From NCBI GenBank assembly GCA_963780045.1, contig CAVZZZ010000001.1, forward strand, positions 3,534,001 through 3,598,000: a stretch of DNA of 64,000 nt, in the 5' to 3' direction. Both the position numbers and the translations under genes were made by a program. Below the pieces are notes generated by a model. That model saw only the letters and a list, made by a program, of their open reading frames with translations, had not been told where the DNA came from and searched no databases. Shown here in pieces: positions 39,806-49,800 of this stretch (the stretch's first letter is position 1; every line of letters begins with the position of its first letter). This stretch comes from JANXQG01 sp963780045 (GTDB lineage Bacteria > Planctomycetota > Planctomycetia > Pirellulales > Thermoguttaceae).

Positions 39806-40186
39806 ATGCACGTCGAACTGACAGACTTCGAGCTGGCGGTCAGAAACGAACTATGCCGCGTTGCTATGCTTCGGGACAATTGGGACTCCGAGGGCGCGAG
39901 GTGCATTGAGCCGAACATCATTCATGCGGCCGAGGATTTCATCTCGATGCTGTCGGACCGCCTGAAATCCCTCGTTGCACCGCCGGACGTTGTGCCGATG
40001 CGAAAGGGTAATCTTCAATTCGAGTGGCACAACGGTTCGAAGACCCTGGAACTGGAGATCGAGGATCCGCGGACGATTCATTACCTAAAGTGGCACCCCG
40101 AAGCCGGCGTCGAGCAAGAAGACGTCTGCGGGCTGTCCGATATCAATGCAGTGGCTCGACTGATCGAGTGGTTTGCCAAAGGGTGA
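39806..40186 (+). CDS. Conserved hypothetical protein with an LRDNWDSEGA motif
   Basis: This 126-residue protein starts MHVELTDFELAVRNELCRVA and has LRDNWDSEGARCIEPNIIHA followed by LQFEWHNGSKTLELEIEDP. It has no signal peptide or membrane segment. Proteins with the L-x-x-NWD-x-EGA pattern are common in planctomycetes and often sit beside a second small unknown gene, as here. The role is unknown. It stands 70 bases upstream of the flavoprotein start, divergently transcribed. RBS evidence is weak. Confidence 0.65.
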   Translation: MHVELTDFELAVRNELCRVAMLRDNWDSEGARCIEPNIIHAAEDFISMLSDRLKSLVAPPDVVPMRKGNLQFEWHNGSKTLELEIEDPRTIHYLKWHPEAGVEQEDVCGLSDINAVARLIEWFAKG

Positions 40187-40271
40187 GAAGTGGACGACGC
40201 AGCGGAGAAGAGGCCGGAAGTTGCGACGGCGGAACTCTTGTAACGGTTCGTGACTGTCGGCAGCTTTTGGG

Positions 40272-40613
40272 TTGCGGCGGAAAACCGTCCTTCCTCGTCA
40301 TTGTTTTGACGATCCGCCGCGCGTCTCTGTGAATGTGGCCTCCTTGACGACCGTCGAGAAGTGCCGTGCCCAATTGTCAAACGAACTTGCAAGCCCGAAG
40401 GGAGGAATGTTGTCTTTCAATTGCGGTCATGCAAGACGACTGGGATTCGACGCCCGGCACGAGCCCGCGCGAGACAATCCGGCACACGCCCATCTATATT
40501 GCGACACAACCGCCAGGCCGAAAGAACGAAAGAAGAGTGCACAACGGTTGGCGAGGCTCTGTGCCATTGTCATTCATCCGCATTTCTCCCGACGCGGAAT
40601 TCAGTGGAACTAG
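40272..40613 (+). CDS. Hypothetical protein, second gene of the NWD module
   Basis: This protein of about 113 residues reads DDPPRVSVNVASLTTVEKCR, then GGMLSFNCGHARRLGFDARH, then NPAHAHLYCDTTARPKE, to a C-terminal AIVIHPHFSRRGIQW. The His- and Cys-containing core suggests a folded domain, but I do not recognise a family. The open frame starts with TTG at 40272. A better start may be GTG 40250 in another frame (VTVGSFWVAAENRPSSSLF), joined by a break near 40306. It follows the previous gene by about 85 bases and probably works with it (inference). Confidence 0.55.
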   Translation: MRRKTVLPRHCFDDPPRVSVNVASLTTVEKCRAQLSNELASPKGGMLSFNCGHARRLGFDARHEPARDNPAHAHLYCDTTARPKERKKSAQRLARLCAIVIHPHFSRRGIQWN

Positions 40614-40804
40614 GTGTCGTTGTTTGCGACACGCCTGGCGGGAATCTCGCCACAGGGCCATGCCGCGGGCCGGCGAAGCCTCGACGCAAGGAAGCTTCAA
40701 GTACGTATAAAACGCAATCCTCCTGCCCTCGCTTCCCTCCGGCATATAGAATGCTGGTAGACCAACTGCACCCTCCCTATCACCATTTTCAGGAATTAGC
40801 GAAC

Positions 40805-41972
40805 ATGCCCGCCGTTAGCCACTCCCCACTTTCCCGACGCGGCTTCCTGGCCGCTACCGCCGCTGCTACAACTTTTTCCGCGACCGGACTTGTCCCGCTG
40901 GGTAGCCTCCGTGCGGCAGTCGTCGCCGATCCCAAAATTGATGCGATGGTCTCCAAGGCGGCCGAATACCTGGCCGGGCAGCAGGCCGCCAACGGCGACA
41001 TTCTCGCCCCGCGCGGGCGTCGGCATCACGGCCATCGTGACCGCCGGACTGCTGCGGAACGGCCGCTCGCCGGACGATCCGCTTGTCGCCCGCAGCCTCA
41101 AGTATCTCGAAAACGACGGAGTGCAGAAGGACGGCGGCATCTACACGCCCAAGCTCGGCTTCCGCAACTACGAGACGTGCATCGCCCTGATGTGCTTCGT
41201 CGCCGCCAGCGCCGATCACCGCTACGACAAGATCATCAAGAACGCGGAAAAATACATCAAGGCCACCCAGTGGACCGAGGCGGAAAACGAAAGCGACCCC
41301 ACGCGGAAGATCGACAAGTCCGATCCGTTCTACGGCGGCGCGGGCTACGGCAAGAGCAAGCGGCCCGACTTGTCGAACACGGCGTTCATGATCGACGCCT
41401 TGAAGGACGCGGGCAACGGACCGGATGACGAGGCGATGAAGAAGGCCCTGGTCTTCGTCTCCCGCTGCCAGAACCTGGAGAGCGAGTACAACAGCACACC
41501 CGCCGCGGCCAAGAACCCCGACGGGGGCTTCTACTACACGCCCGCCGACGGTGGCCAAAGCTCTGCCGGAACGCTGCCCAACGGCGGCTTGCGGAGCTAC
41601 GCCTCGATGACCTACTCCGGCCTGAAGAGCATGATCTACTGCGGTCTGAAGGCCGACGATCCGCGCGTCAAGGCGGCAACCAGGTGGATCAAAGAGAATT
41701 ACGACCTCTCCACCAATCCCGGCCTCGGCGAGGACGGACTCTACTACTATTATCACGTGTTCGCAAAGGCCCTGGACGCAATGGGTGCGGACGCGCTCAC
41801 CGACTCCAAGGGCGTGAAGCACGAGTGGCGCAAGGATTTGGTTGACGCCCTGGCCGCGCGGCAACTGCCCAACGGCTCCTGGACCAACCCCAAGAGCCGC
41901 TGGATGGAGGGTGATCCGAACCTGGTGACGGCCTACGCGCTCTTGGCGCTGTCGTATTGCCGGCCGAAGTGA
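40805..41972 (+). CDS. Tat-exported terpene-cyclase-fold protein
   Basis: This protein of about 390 residues has a twin-arginine signal (SRRGFLAATAAATTFSATG) and prenyltransferase/squalene-cyclase-type alpha-alpha repeats, such as GGIYTPKLGFRNYETCIALM and NPDGGFYYTPADGGQSSAG. The DxDD motif of true squalene-hopene cyclases is not seen, so a polysaccharide-, peptide- or unknown-binding role is as likely as cyclisation. The frame breaks near 41005: MPAVSHSPL to QQAANGDI is in frame 2, and the rest (AGVGITAIVTAGLLRNG onward) in frame 3. The start follows a Shine-Dalgarno-poor region. Planctomycetes encode many such exported proteins. Confidence 0.82.
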
Positions 41973-42025
41973 AACAATAATCGAAGCGCCGGCGAAGAGA
42001 CTCGCGCTCGTCTGCCCGCATCGCG

Positions 42026-42364
42026 CTACCTGTCTGTCCGAGAATTCTGGCCGCCAGCCAAGACGGCCTCAACTTCCCCTTCAATGGAGTGGCGCTCGGC
42101 CTCCGCCTCGCTGAGGAAACTTTGCAACCTTTCGAGGACCGCCGCCTTGCGTGTCGCCAAAACGTCGAGTCGGCGGTTTTGTGCCTCGACGTTCTCGCGC
42201 TGCTCCCGCAGTCCCTTCGTGGCCGGGCCAAGGTAGGCCGATTCAAAGTCGAGAAGCTCGCCGGTTAGTCCGGCTAGTTCCTGGCGTTCAGCTTCCGAAA
42301 GCGTGCCCGCATCCTCGTCCCGCTGTTGTTCCGCGAAGCGATGCCGTTTGTGCTCGTCCCACAT
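42026..42364 (-). CDS. Small coiled-coil protein of unknown function
   Basis: This protein of about 112 residues starts MWDEHKRHRFAEQQRDEDAG. It is almost entirely helical, with heptads of L, E, R and A, for example TLSEAERQELAGLTGELLD and LEARNR-like stretches, and ends AEAERHSIEGEVEAVLAGG. AGAGGA lies 9 bases upstream of this ATG, which decides the start; a longer frame reaches 42541 but overlaps the divergent hydrolase start. Short proteins of this composition are common in planctomycetes. No partner is evident. Confidence 0.6.
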   Translation of the reverse strand: MWDEHKRHRFAEQQRDEDAGTLSEAERQELAGLTGELLDFESAYLGPATKGLREQRENVEAQNRRLDVLATRKAAVLERLQSFLSEAEAERHSIEGEVEAVLAGGQNSRTDR

Positions 42365-42524
42365 CAAAGAGTTCCTCTGACCAACTAGCGAATCACGGAA
42401 AGACCCGATCCAAGCCTCGCACTTGCGATTGTAGTCTTGGTAAACGACCAAATCAAGGTGGAGAAGACAGCCAACCGGCCGCCGCATTTGGAATCCCTGC
42501 CTCGATACGATATGCTGACGGGAG

Positions 42525-43563
42525 ATGATGACCCTCGACAACGATCAATCGCCTCCGGCAGCCATCGAGAAGTCCTGTGGGTTCATTGCCGCAGTCGGAC
42601 GAGTGGGCCGAGCAATCTGTTACGGTCTAGCCGTCGCGGCATCGCTGTTGGTCTTTCCCAGCGCGGTCCCTTGGCTGGCAGCCGCATGGTTGGCCGGCTA
42701 CACGCTGCTCGTGGTTCTCCGGCGGCAAGGTTGGCTGTGCCTCGTCGCCTGCGTGGCCATTCTCGTCGGCAAACGGGTTGCCCCGTTGCCGGGCCTTCTC
42801 GCATTTTTGGCGGTAATGTTTGCCGTCGTTCTCATTGACATTTGGCGCGCTCGCCACCAAGGGCCGACCGCGTCACGACGTTTTGCCTGGGTCAGTGTGC
42901 TCGTGTTGTGGATCGCGTGGGGCGGCATGGCCTACGACTGGGACCGCTCGGCCCATTGCCGCCATATGGTCGTGCTCAAGCCGAATCGGCCAGTTGTCTG
43001 CTTCGGCGACAGCATGACCTCGCTGGGAGTGTTCGGCGGCTATCCCCGCAACCTGCAAGGACTGATATCGCTGCCGGTCGCCAATCTGGGTATCGGCGGG
43101 ATCTCGGCCAAACAGACCGTGGAAAACTACCTGCCGGAGCTTACTCGACTAAACCCGCAAGTTGTCGTGATCGAGCTTGGGGGGCACGATTTCTTGCGCG
43201 GTTTCAGCCGGTCGGCAACCAAGGCGCAACTGAAACGGATCATCGAAACGGTGCGGCAGATCGGCGCCGAGGTTGTGATGATTGAAATGCCGCGGGCGTT
43301 CATCAGCGATCCCTACTGGGGCATCGAGCGCGAGATCACCCGGCAGGAAGATGTGGGAGCTCGTGCCCGACACAGCGATGCGGCGAGTTTTCTTGCGCAG
43401 CCGCGTGTTTCCGCCGGGCACTTGGCTGGGCGAGCCGTATCTGACCGACGAGACGGGCATCCATCCCAACGATCGCGGAAATCAGATTCTCGCCGACTAT
43501 GTCGCCGAGGCGCTGGAGCGGATGTATGGTCCGGGGATTCGGAAGCAGGAACATGCGAATTAG
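42525..43563 (+). CDS. Membrane-anchored SGNH/GDSL hydrolase
   Basis: This protein of about 345 residues has an N-terminal membrane domain (four or five hydrophobic helices between residues 25 and 155) followed by an SGNH hydrolase domain. The family blocks are present: VVCFGDSMTSLGVFGG (Ser), a Gly in VANLGIGGISA, VIELGGHDFLRGFSR, and the His/Asp block TGIHPNDRGNQILADYV. Members are esterases or acyltransferases that act on polysaccharides. The frame breaks near 43355; the C-terminus MRRVFLRSRVFPPGTWLGEP lies in frame 1. The tail faces the periplasm if the helix count is right. No partner gene is coupled to it. Confidence 0.82.
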
Positions 43564-43661
43564 GGGTCGTCTTGGCTGTCGCCGTGTTCTCAAGCGACGA
43601 GAGCAAGGCGGTTAGAATGGCCGCGTGACAGGTTGACTTACCGCACAACTTTTGGTACACT

Positions 43662-44007
43662 ATGAGTGAGGCTGAACGAAAGTTCGAAGTCGTGTTCTTC
43701 AAGACCGATCAGGGCAACGAGCCAGTTCGGGAGTGGCTATTGACGCTGCCGAGAGCCGATCGAAAAATCATTGGCGGCGATGTACTTAAGGTGCAATACT
43801 GCTGGCCAATTGGCAAGCCTTTGGTTGCGAACTTGAGCGAGGGTCTATGGGAAGTCAGGTCGCGCCTGCAGAATCGAATCGCCAGGGTCATTTTTTGCGT
43901 GGAAGGACAAACGATGGTTCTGCTGCACGGCTTCGTCAAGAAAGACAAGGAGGACTCCCAAGCAGGATCTCGCTTTGGCAATCGCACGCATGAGTCAACT
44001 GAGGTGA
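43662..44007 (+). CDS. HigB-type toxin (RelE superfamily, Gp49-like)
   Basis: This mRNA interferase-type toxin of about 115 residues has the family signature KFEVVFFKTDQGNEPVREWL, GLWEVRSRLQNRIARVIFCV and MVLLHGFVKK. A frame break near 43945 follows FVKK; the expected ending TPKQDLALAIARMSQLR, with stop at 44005-44007, is in the next frame. The antitoxin gene starts 7 bases after the corrected stop, the usual arrangement of higBA loci. The toxin is predicted to cleave mRNA on the ribosome. The promoter is not identified. Confidence 0.85.
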
Positions 44008-44013
44008 ATACGT

Positions 44014-44295
44014 ATGAAGCGAAAACATTTCGGTTCGAAATTCGAGGGTTTTCTGGCCCAAGACGGCATCCTTGAAGAATGCCGCGCCGCGGCCATCAAA
44101 TTCAAGATTGCCCGTGAACTTGAGAAAGCGATGACCGCGGGCAAACTAAGCAAGGCCAAGATCGCCAAGCAGTTGAGGACGAGCCGCACAGGCGTGGACC
44201 GCCTACTCGACCCCGAGAATACGTCGATTACGCTCAATACGATGGCAAAAGTGGCGACGCTGCTGGGCAAACGGATCGAATTCGCCTTGCGCTGA
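44014..44295 (+). CDS. HigA-type antitoxin (XRE/HTH)
   Basis: This 93-residue protein has an N-terminal segment (MKRKHFGSKFEGFLAQDGIL) and a C-terminal helix-turn-helix (KLSKAKIAKQLRTSRTGVDR, then LLDPENTSITLNTMAKVATL). It is predicted to neutralise the preceding toxin by direct binding and to repress the operon promoter. No nearby operator was found. It ends 16 bases before the first glycosyltransferase of the next cluster. Confidence 0.87.
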   Translation: MKRKHFGSKFEGFLAQDGILEECRAAAIKFKIARELEKAMTAGKLSKAKIAKQLRTSRTGVDRLLDPENTSITLNTMAKVATLLGKRIEFALR

Positions 44296-44310
44296 GCGAA
44301 GCTGCTGCCC

Positions 44311-45495
44311 ATGCACATCCGCAAGCCGAAACAAATCGTCATCCTGGGGATGATGACCAAAATCCCCGTTGCCGGGCACGTCTGGCTGATCGCGCATTAC
44401 ATGGTGGGCCTGCGGCGGCTGGGTTTCGATCCGTATTATGTGGAGGCCCACGCCCGGACGCCGTCGATGCTCATGACCAGCGACAGGGACGACAGCTCGG
44501 CGTTGGCGGCTGGATTTATCGACGGCTTCCTGCGGCGGTTTGACTTCGGCGACCGCTGGGCCTTTCATGCACTGCACGACGACGGCCGCTGCTACGGCCT
44601 GAGCGAAGCGGCGCTGAAGGGGCTCTACGCTTCGGCCGAGCTGATCATCAACCTGCACGGCGGCACGGTCGCTCTGCCGGAACACTACGCCACTGGGCGG
44701 CTGATCTACCTGGAGACCGATCCGGTGGAGTTGGAGATCGAGCTGTTCAACGGCGACGCCAATACACTTGAATTCTGCCGTCCGCATCGCGCAGTTTTTC
44801 ACCTGGGGCCTTAACTACAACAATCCCGACTGCCGCGTGCCGCTGCCGGCCGAGTTTCCCTTCCGCCACACGCGGCCGCCGGTGCTCTGCGATTTTTGGG
44901 ACAACGGCGCACCGGGCGGTACAGCATTCACAACCGTCGGCAACTGGAACCAGCCGTACCATGACGTGATGTTCCGGGGTGAAACCTACCACTGGAGCAA
45001 GCACTTTGAGTACCTCAAGTTCCTCGATCTGCCCTGCCGCCGGCCGCAGCAGGCCTTTGAGCTGGCCTTGAGCAGCTATAGCGAGGACGACAAGAAAATG
45101 CTTCAAGAGCGCGGCTGGCGGGTGAAACACGCAATGGATATCTCCACGGACCTGGATGCCTACCGCGCTTACGTGCAGCAGTCGCGCGGCGAGTTCACCG
45201 TGGCGAAGGACCAGAACATCCGCTTGCGGAGCGGCTGGTTCAGCGAGCAGAGCGCACAATACCTGGCCGCGGGACGTCCGGTGATTACCCAGGAGACGGG
45301 TTTTAGCAACGCCCTGCCGACCGGCCGAGGGCTGTTCGCGTTTTCCACCATGGATGACATCCTGGCGGCCGTGGATGCCGTGAACTCCGACTATCCGACG
45401 CACTGCCGCGCCGCTGCCGAAATCGCCGCGAGTATTTCAACTACGACCAAGTGCTCGGCCAGCTCATGTTTGACATGGGCATTGAGGCCGATTAA
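44311..45495 (+). CDS. GT-B-like glycosyltransferase, paralogue 1
   Basis: This protein of about 394 residues opens MHIRKPKQIVILGMMTKIPV. It is a cytoplasmic GT-B-type protein: N-terminal domain GHVWLIAHYMVGLRRLGFDP, C-terminal nucleotide-sugar domain FTVAKDQNIRLRSGWFSEQS and YLAAGRPVITQETGF. Two breaks interrupt it, near 44790 (before FTWGLNYNNPDCRVPLP) and near 45425 (before REYFNYDQVLGQLMFDMG). The TAA is at 45493-45495. Its closest matches in this window are the genes at 54669 and 55841. The sugar donor and acceptor cannot be told from sequence. Confidence 0.75.
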
Positions 45496-45496
45496 T

Positions 45497-46864
45497 ATGC
45501 GCGGTGACGAAGAGGAAGGGAAAAAGGCCCAAAAGAGGAGCGGTACGACGATTTCCGAACAGCAAATCGGGATAGACCGGCTGCCATTGCCGGCGGAACT
45601 CGATCTGAAGCCGATTGCCCGGTGGCCCACGCGTCTGAGTGCAGCCACGGTGGCAGCGGTCGCCGCGGCGCCGCTGCCGCGCGTTTGCGATGCGGATGCC
45701 GTGCCCGCCGGATCTTCGTGCCCGCGATGTTCGATTGTCGTCGTGACGTACGACAATCTCGTCTTCAACCGAATGTGCTTGGAAAGCCTGCTGTCTACGA
45801 CATGCCGGACGACTTGCGAGATCGTCGTTGTAGACAATTGCTCGACCGACGGAACGGCGGAATACCTGCGGCAACTAGCCGATCTAAATGCTCAAATCCA
45901 CGTGATGTTCAACGACAGCAACATGGGCTTTGCGGCGGGCAACAACCTGGCGCTGGCGTCCGCCCGCGGCGAGTTCGTCGTGCTCTTGAATAACGACACG
46001 ATTGTGCCGCCCGGTTGGCTCGACGGCATGCTTGCGCATTTAAGCGATCGGGGCGTGGGCTTGGTAGGACCGGTCACGAACCGTTGCGGCAACGAGGCAC
46101 AGATCGAAACCTCCTACCGCTCTTACGGAGAGTTCCTCGCCTTTGCGGCCGACCGCTCCGCGCGCTGCCGCGGCCAACAGAGCGAGCTCCGCGTGGCCAC
46201 GATGTTCTGCGCCGCCATGCGCCGCGCCGTCTTCAAGGAGCTTGGCCCGTTGGACGAGCGCTTTGAGGTCGGGCTGTTCGAGGATGATGACTATTCCATG
46301 CGTGCCTGCGCTGCCGGCTACCGGGTGGTATGCGCGGAGGATGTTTTCGTCCACCATTTCGGCCAGGCTTCAATCGGCAAGCTCGCGGCCGAAGGGCGTT
46401 ATGGCGGATTGTTCCACGCCAACCGACGGCGGTGGGAGGAAAAATGGAAGGTTGCCTGGCAGCCCTACCAGCGACGGCCGTCGCCCAGTTACGAGCAATT
46501 GGTCGAGGGCATCAGGCAAGTAGTCGAGGAGCACTTGCCGCTTGACGCCAAGGTGCTGGTCGTCAGCAAAGGCGACAACGTCCTGTTAGAGCTTGGCGCC
46601 CGCGAAGCGCGGCATTTTCCGCAAGGTGAAGACGGCGGCTACGCCGGGTACAACCCCTCTGGCGGAGAAGTCGCGGTCCGCCAACTGCGGCAGGAGCAGG
46701 CCTGCGGCGCGGAATTCCTCATTCTTCCCCGCACCAGTTTCTGGTGGTTGGATTATTATAAAGAGTTGCGCGAGCACCTGGAAAACCACTGTAGCTTGCG
46801 CGTCACTCGCGCAGAGACGTGCGCAATATTCGATCTTGGCCCGCGCCAGCCCGCATTGCAATAG
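45497..46864 (+). CDS. Family 2 glycosyltransferase with a C-terminal SKGD domain
   Basis: This 455-residue protein starts one base after the previous stop. Residues about 75-320 form a GT2 domain: CSIVVVTYDNLVFNRMCLES, VVDNCSTDGTAEYL, FVVLLNNDTIVPPGWLDGM (the metal-binding D-x-D region is NNDT) and FEVGLFEDDDYSMRACAAGY. Residues 330-455 form a separate domain with VLVVSKGDNVLLELGAREA and RHFPQGEDGGYAGYNP. This domain recurs in the sulfotransferase protein downstream. The 75 residues at the N-terminus are unlike any domain I know. Confidence 0.88.
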   Translation: MRGDEEEGKKAQKRSGTTISEQQIGIDRLPLPAELDLKPIARWPTRLSAATVAAVAAAPLPRVCDADAVPAGSSCPRCSIVVVTYDNLVFNRMCLESLLSTTCRTTCEIVVVDNCSTDGTAEYLRQLADLNAQIHVMFNDSNMGFAAGNNLALASARGEFVVLLNNDTIVPPGWLDGMLAHLSDRGVGLVGPVTNRCGNEAQIETSYRSYGEFLAFAADRSARCRGQQSELRVATMFCAAMRRAVFKELGPLDERFEVGLFEDDDYSMRACAAGYRVVCAEDVFVHHFGQASIGKLAAEGRYGGLFHANRRRWEEKWKVAWQPYQRRPSPSYEQLVEGIRQVVEEHLPLDAKVLVVSKGDNVLLELGAREARHFPQGEDGGYAGYNPSGGEVAVRQLRQEQACGAEFLILPRTSFWWLDYYKELREHLENHCSLRVTRAETCAIFDLGPRQPALQ

Positions 46865-46873
46865 CACGAACTT

Positions 46874-49800
46874 ATGGCCAGCAGCAAGTCGATCAGTCTG
46901 CCCTCGGACGAGACGGATGCCGCCGACTCGGACCCTTCGCTGGACCCCACGCTGCGCGTGGGCGCCCGGGTGCCCCGTGCCTTGACGCGAAGATCGTCTG
47001 CATCCTCGGCATGCACCGCAGCGGCACTTCGCTTATCGCACGGACACTCAATCTGTTGGGCTTGTGGCTCGGTCCCGAAGACCATCTCATGCCGCCGATC
47101 GCCGACAACAATCCCGCAGGGTTCTGGGAAAACTCCTTGTTGATGGCCATCAACGACGATATCTTGGCTACGCTGGCCGGCAATTGGCACGAGCTACCGC
47201 GGCTCGCGGCGGGCTGGGAGGCGTCGCCGGAGCTTGCCGCGCTGCGGCGCCGAGCCGCAACTTGATTGCCGCCGATTTCGGGGGACGCGACCTCTGGGGC
47301 TGGAAGGATCCGCGGACTTGCGTCACGTTGCCGTTCTGGCGGCGGCTCCTGCCGCCGATGCGTTACGTCATTTGCCTGCGGAACCCTTTGGACGTGGCGC
47401 GGTCGCTGCAAGAGCGCGATCGTTTTTCCGCGGGAAAGTCGATCGGACTGTGGTTCGACCACCTCACGGCCGCCCTGCACCACACTACGGGCCAGCCCCG
47501 TCTTTTCGTTTCCTACGAGGACGTTGTTCGAGACGCCGCCAGGGAACTGCCGCGGTTGGCAGGCTTCCTTGAGAAGCCCGAAGCCGCCGACGATCCGGAC
47601 ATCCGCCGTACGGTTCAAGAGTTCGTCGACGCCCAATTGCGGCACCACCGCAGCACGCGCATGGACGCGCTGGACGAACCGGATCTGGAAATTCCGGCGA
47701 AGGCCCTCTACTTTGCCGTCGATCTATACCGGCGCCTGCGGAGCGCCGGCGAGATGACGCACGAGGCGCCCGATATCGAGTCCGAGCGGGAACTGGATGT
47801 CTTCGCAGCCAGCGCCGTGGCGGCGCAGGTCGAGCGCGAAGCTCTTGACGAGGCGCGCCGCCAGCTTGAAACCCGCGCCGCCGAGAACGAGCAGTCTCGG
47901 CAAGAATTGCAGCGCGAACTTGACGCGAAGGAACAAGCGCTCGCTGGCCTTAATGCGGAGTTGGCCGAGCACAGGGCGTTTCGCAAGGAGAACCAGAGGC
48001 TGAATCTTGCCGGCACGATCGACGAACTGAAGCGCGCTCTTGCCGGAGCGAGCGAGGAGGCGGCACGCCTCCGGCAGGAGATGGCCGAGCACAGGGCGTT
48101 CCGTGAAGTGACCGAGAACGCGAATCGGGACCTTTCGGCGGCGTTGGAAAAGATCAGCTCGCTCGCGGACGGCTACAAGCACTTCCTTGCCCAGTTGCAA
48201 GCCGCGCTTTCCGATCGCGAAGAGCGGCTGCAAAAGGAGCGGGCGGAAATCGCCTTGCGCGACGATCGCATTCGCGATTTGATCCTTCGCCTGGAAGCCG
48301 TCGAAAACGGCCGGCAGCTAGCCGAGGAGGAACGCCAGCAGACTGCCGCGCGGGCGACCACGCTCACGCAGCAGTTGCGGAACATTCGCACGATGACCGA
48401 TCCACTTTCGACGAGCACGGAGCAGGGGGCGGGGGGCAGGGAGCTACTCCCTGCTTCCCGCTCCTCGGTCCCTGCCGTAGTCACCAAGGCCCGCTATCGC
48501 GCGCTCGTTCAGGAAATCCGCGAAATCGTTGAGGACGTCGTGCCCCGCACTTCCAGCGTGATTGTCGTTAGCAAGGGGGACGAGGAACTGTTGAAGTTGG
48601 GCGGACGCCGGGCACTCCATTTTCCGCAAACCGAGACGGGCGAATATGCCGGCTACTATCCGGCCGACAGCGCGGAGGCCATCGCGCGGCTTGAAGACCT
48701 GCTGGGCAAGGGCGGCGATACCCTTTTGTTTCCCTCGACTGCCGGCTGGTGGCTGGACCACTACCGAGAGTTCGCCCAATACATTGCGACTCACTTTCAG
48801 AAAGCCTGGGATGATGAGCGCTGCATCATCTTCCGGCTGGCGAAGAAAAGAAAAGGAGAAGGGGAGAAAGGGAGAAAGGGAGATCAGCCGGCTCCCCCTC
48901 TCCCTTTCTCCCCTTCTCCCTTTCTGTCGTCACTTCATCCTCCGCCGCTCCCCGGTCAGTCTGACGCACGACTAGCCGCCGCACGGGAACTGTTCGATGC
49001 CAAGTGGTATCTCGCGCAGAATCCAGACGTTCGCGCGGCGGGCGTCGAACCGTGGGAGCACTACCTCACCTGCGGCGCGAGGGAAGGCCGCAATCCGCAT
49101 CCGCTGTTCGACGCAAAATACTATTGGCGGACTTATCCGGAGTCGATTTTGACTTGCTTGAACCCTCTACAGCACTACGTTAGCGTGGGATGGAAACTCG
49201 GTTACAAGCCCAACCCGCGGTTCGATCCGCAATTCTATCTTGCCACGTATGCGGACGTTGCCGCAGAGGGCATCGAGCCGCTTTCGCACTTCGCCGGCAT
49301 CGGCTTTAAAGAGGGCCGGGCCGGATGCGCGGATGACGTGGCAATCGCAGAGCAAGTGAAGGAAACGCTCATCCCGCGCGAGGCCGTTCCATGTGCTTTA
49401 CCGGAATCCACCGTGAAGGCCATCGCCTTCTATCTGCCGCAATTCCACCCGATTCCGGAGAACGACGCATGGTGGGGCGCCGGTTTCACGGAATGGACCA
49501 ATGTACGCCGCGGCGTCCCGCAATTTGAGGGGCACTACCAGCCGCATCTGCCGGCCGATCTCGGCTACTATGATCTGCGCGACCCTTGCGTTATGGAGCG
49601 GCAAGCCGACTTGGCGCGCGCGCGGGTCTGCACGGCTTCTGTTTCTATTACTACTGGTTTGGGGGCAAAGTGTTGTTGGACATGCCGGTGCGCCGCATCG
49701 TCGAAACGGGCAAGCCCGACTTTCCGTTTTGCATCTGTTGGGCCAACGAGAACTGGACCCGCCGATGGGACGGGCAAGACAAGGAAGTCCTGATTGCCCA

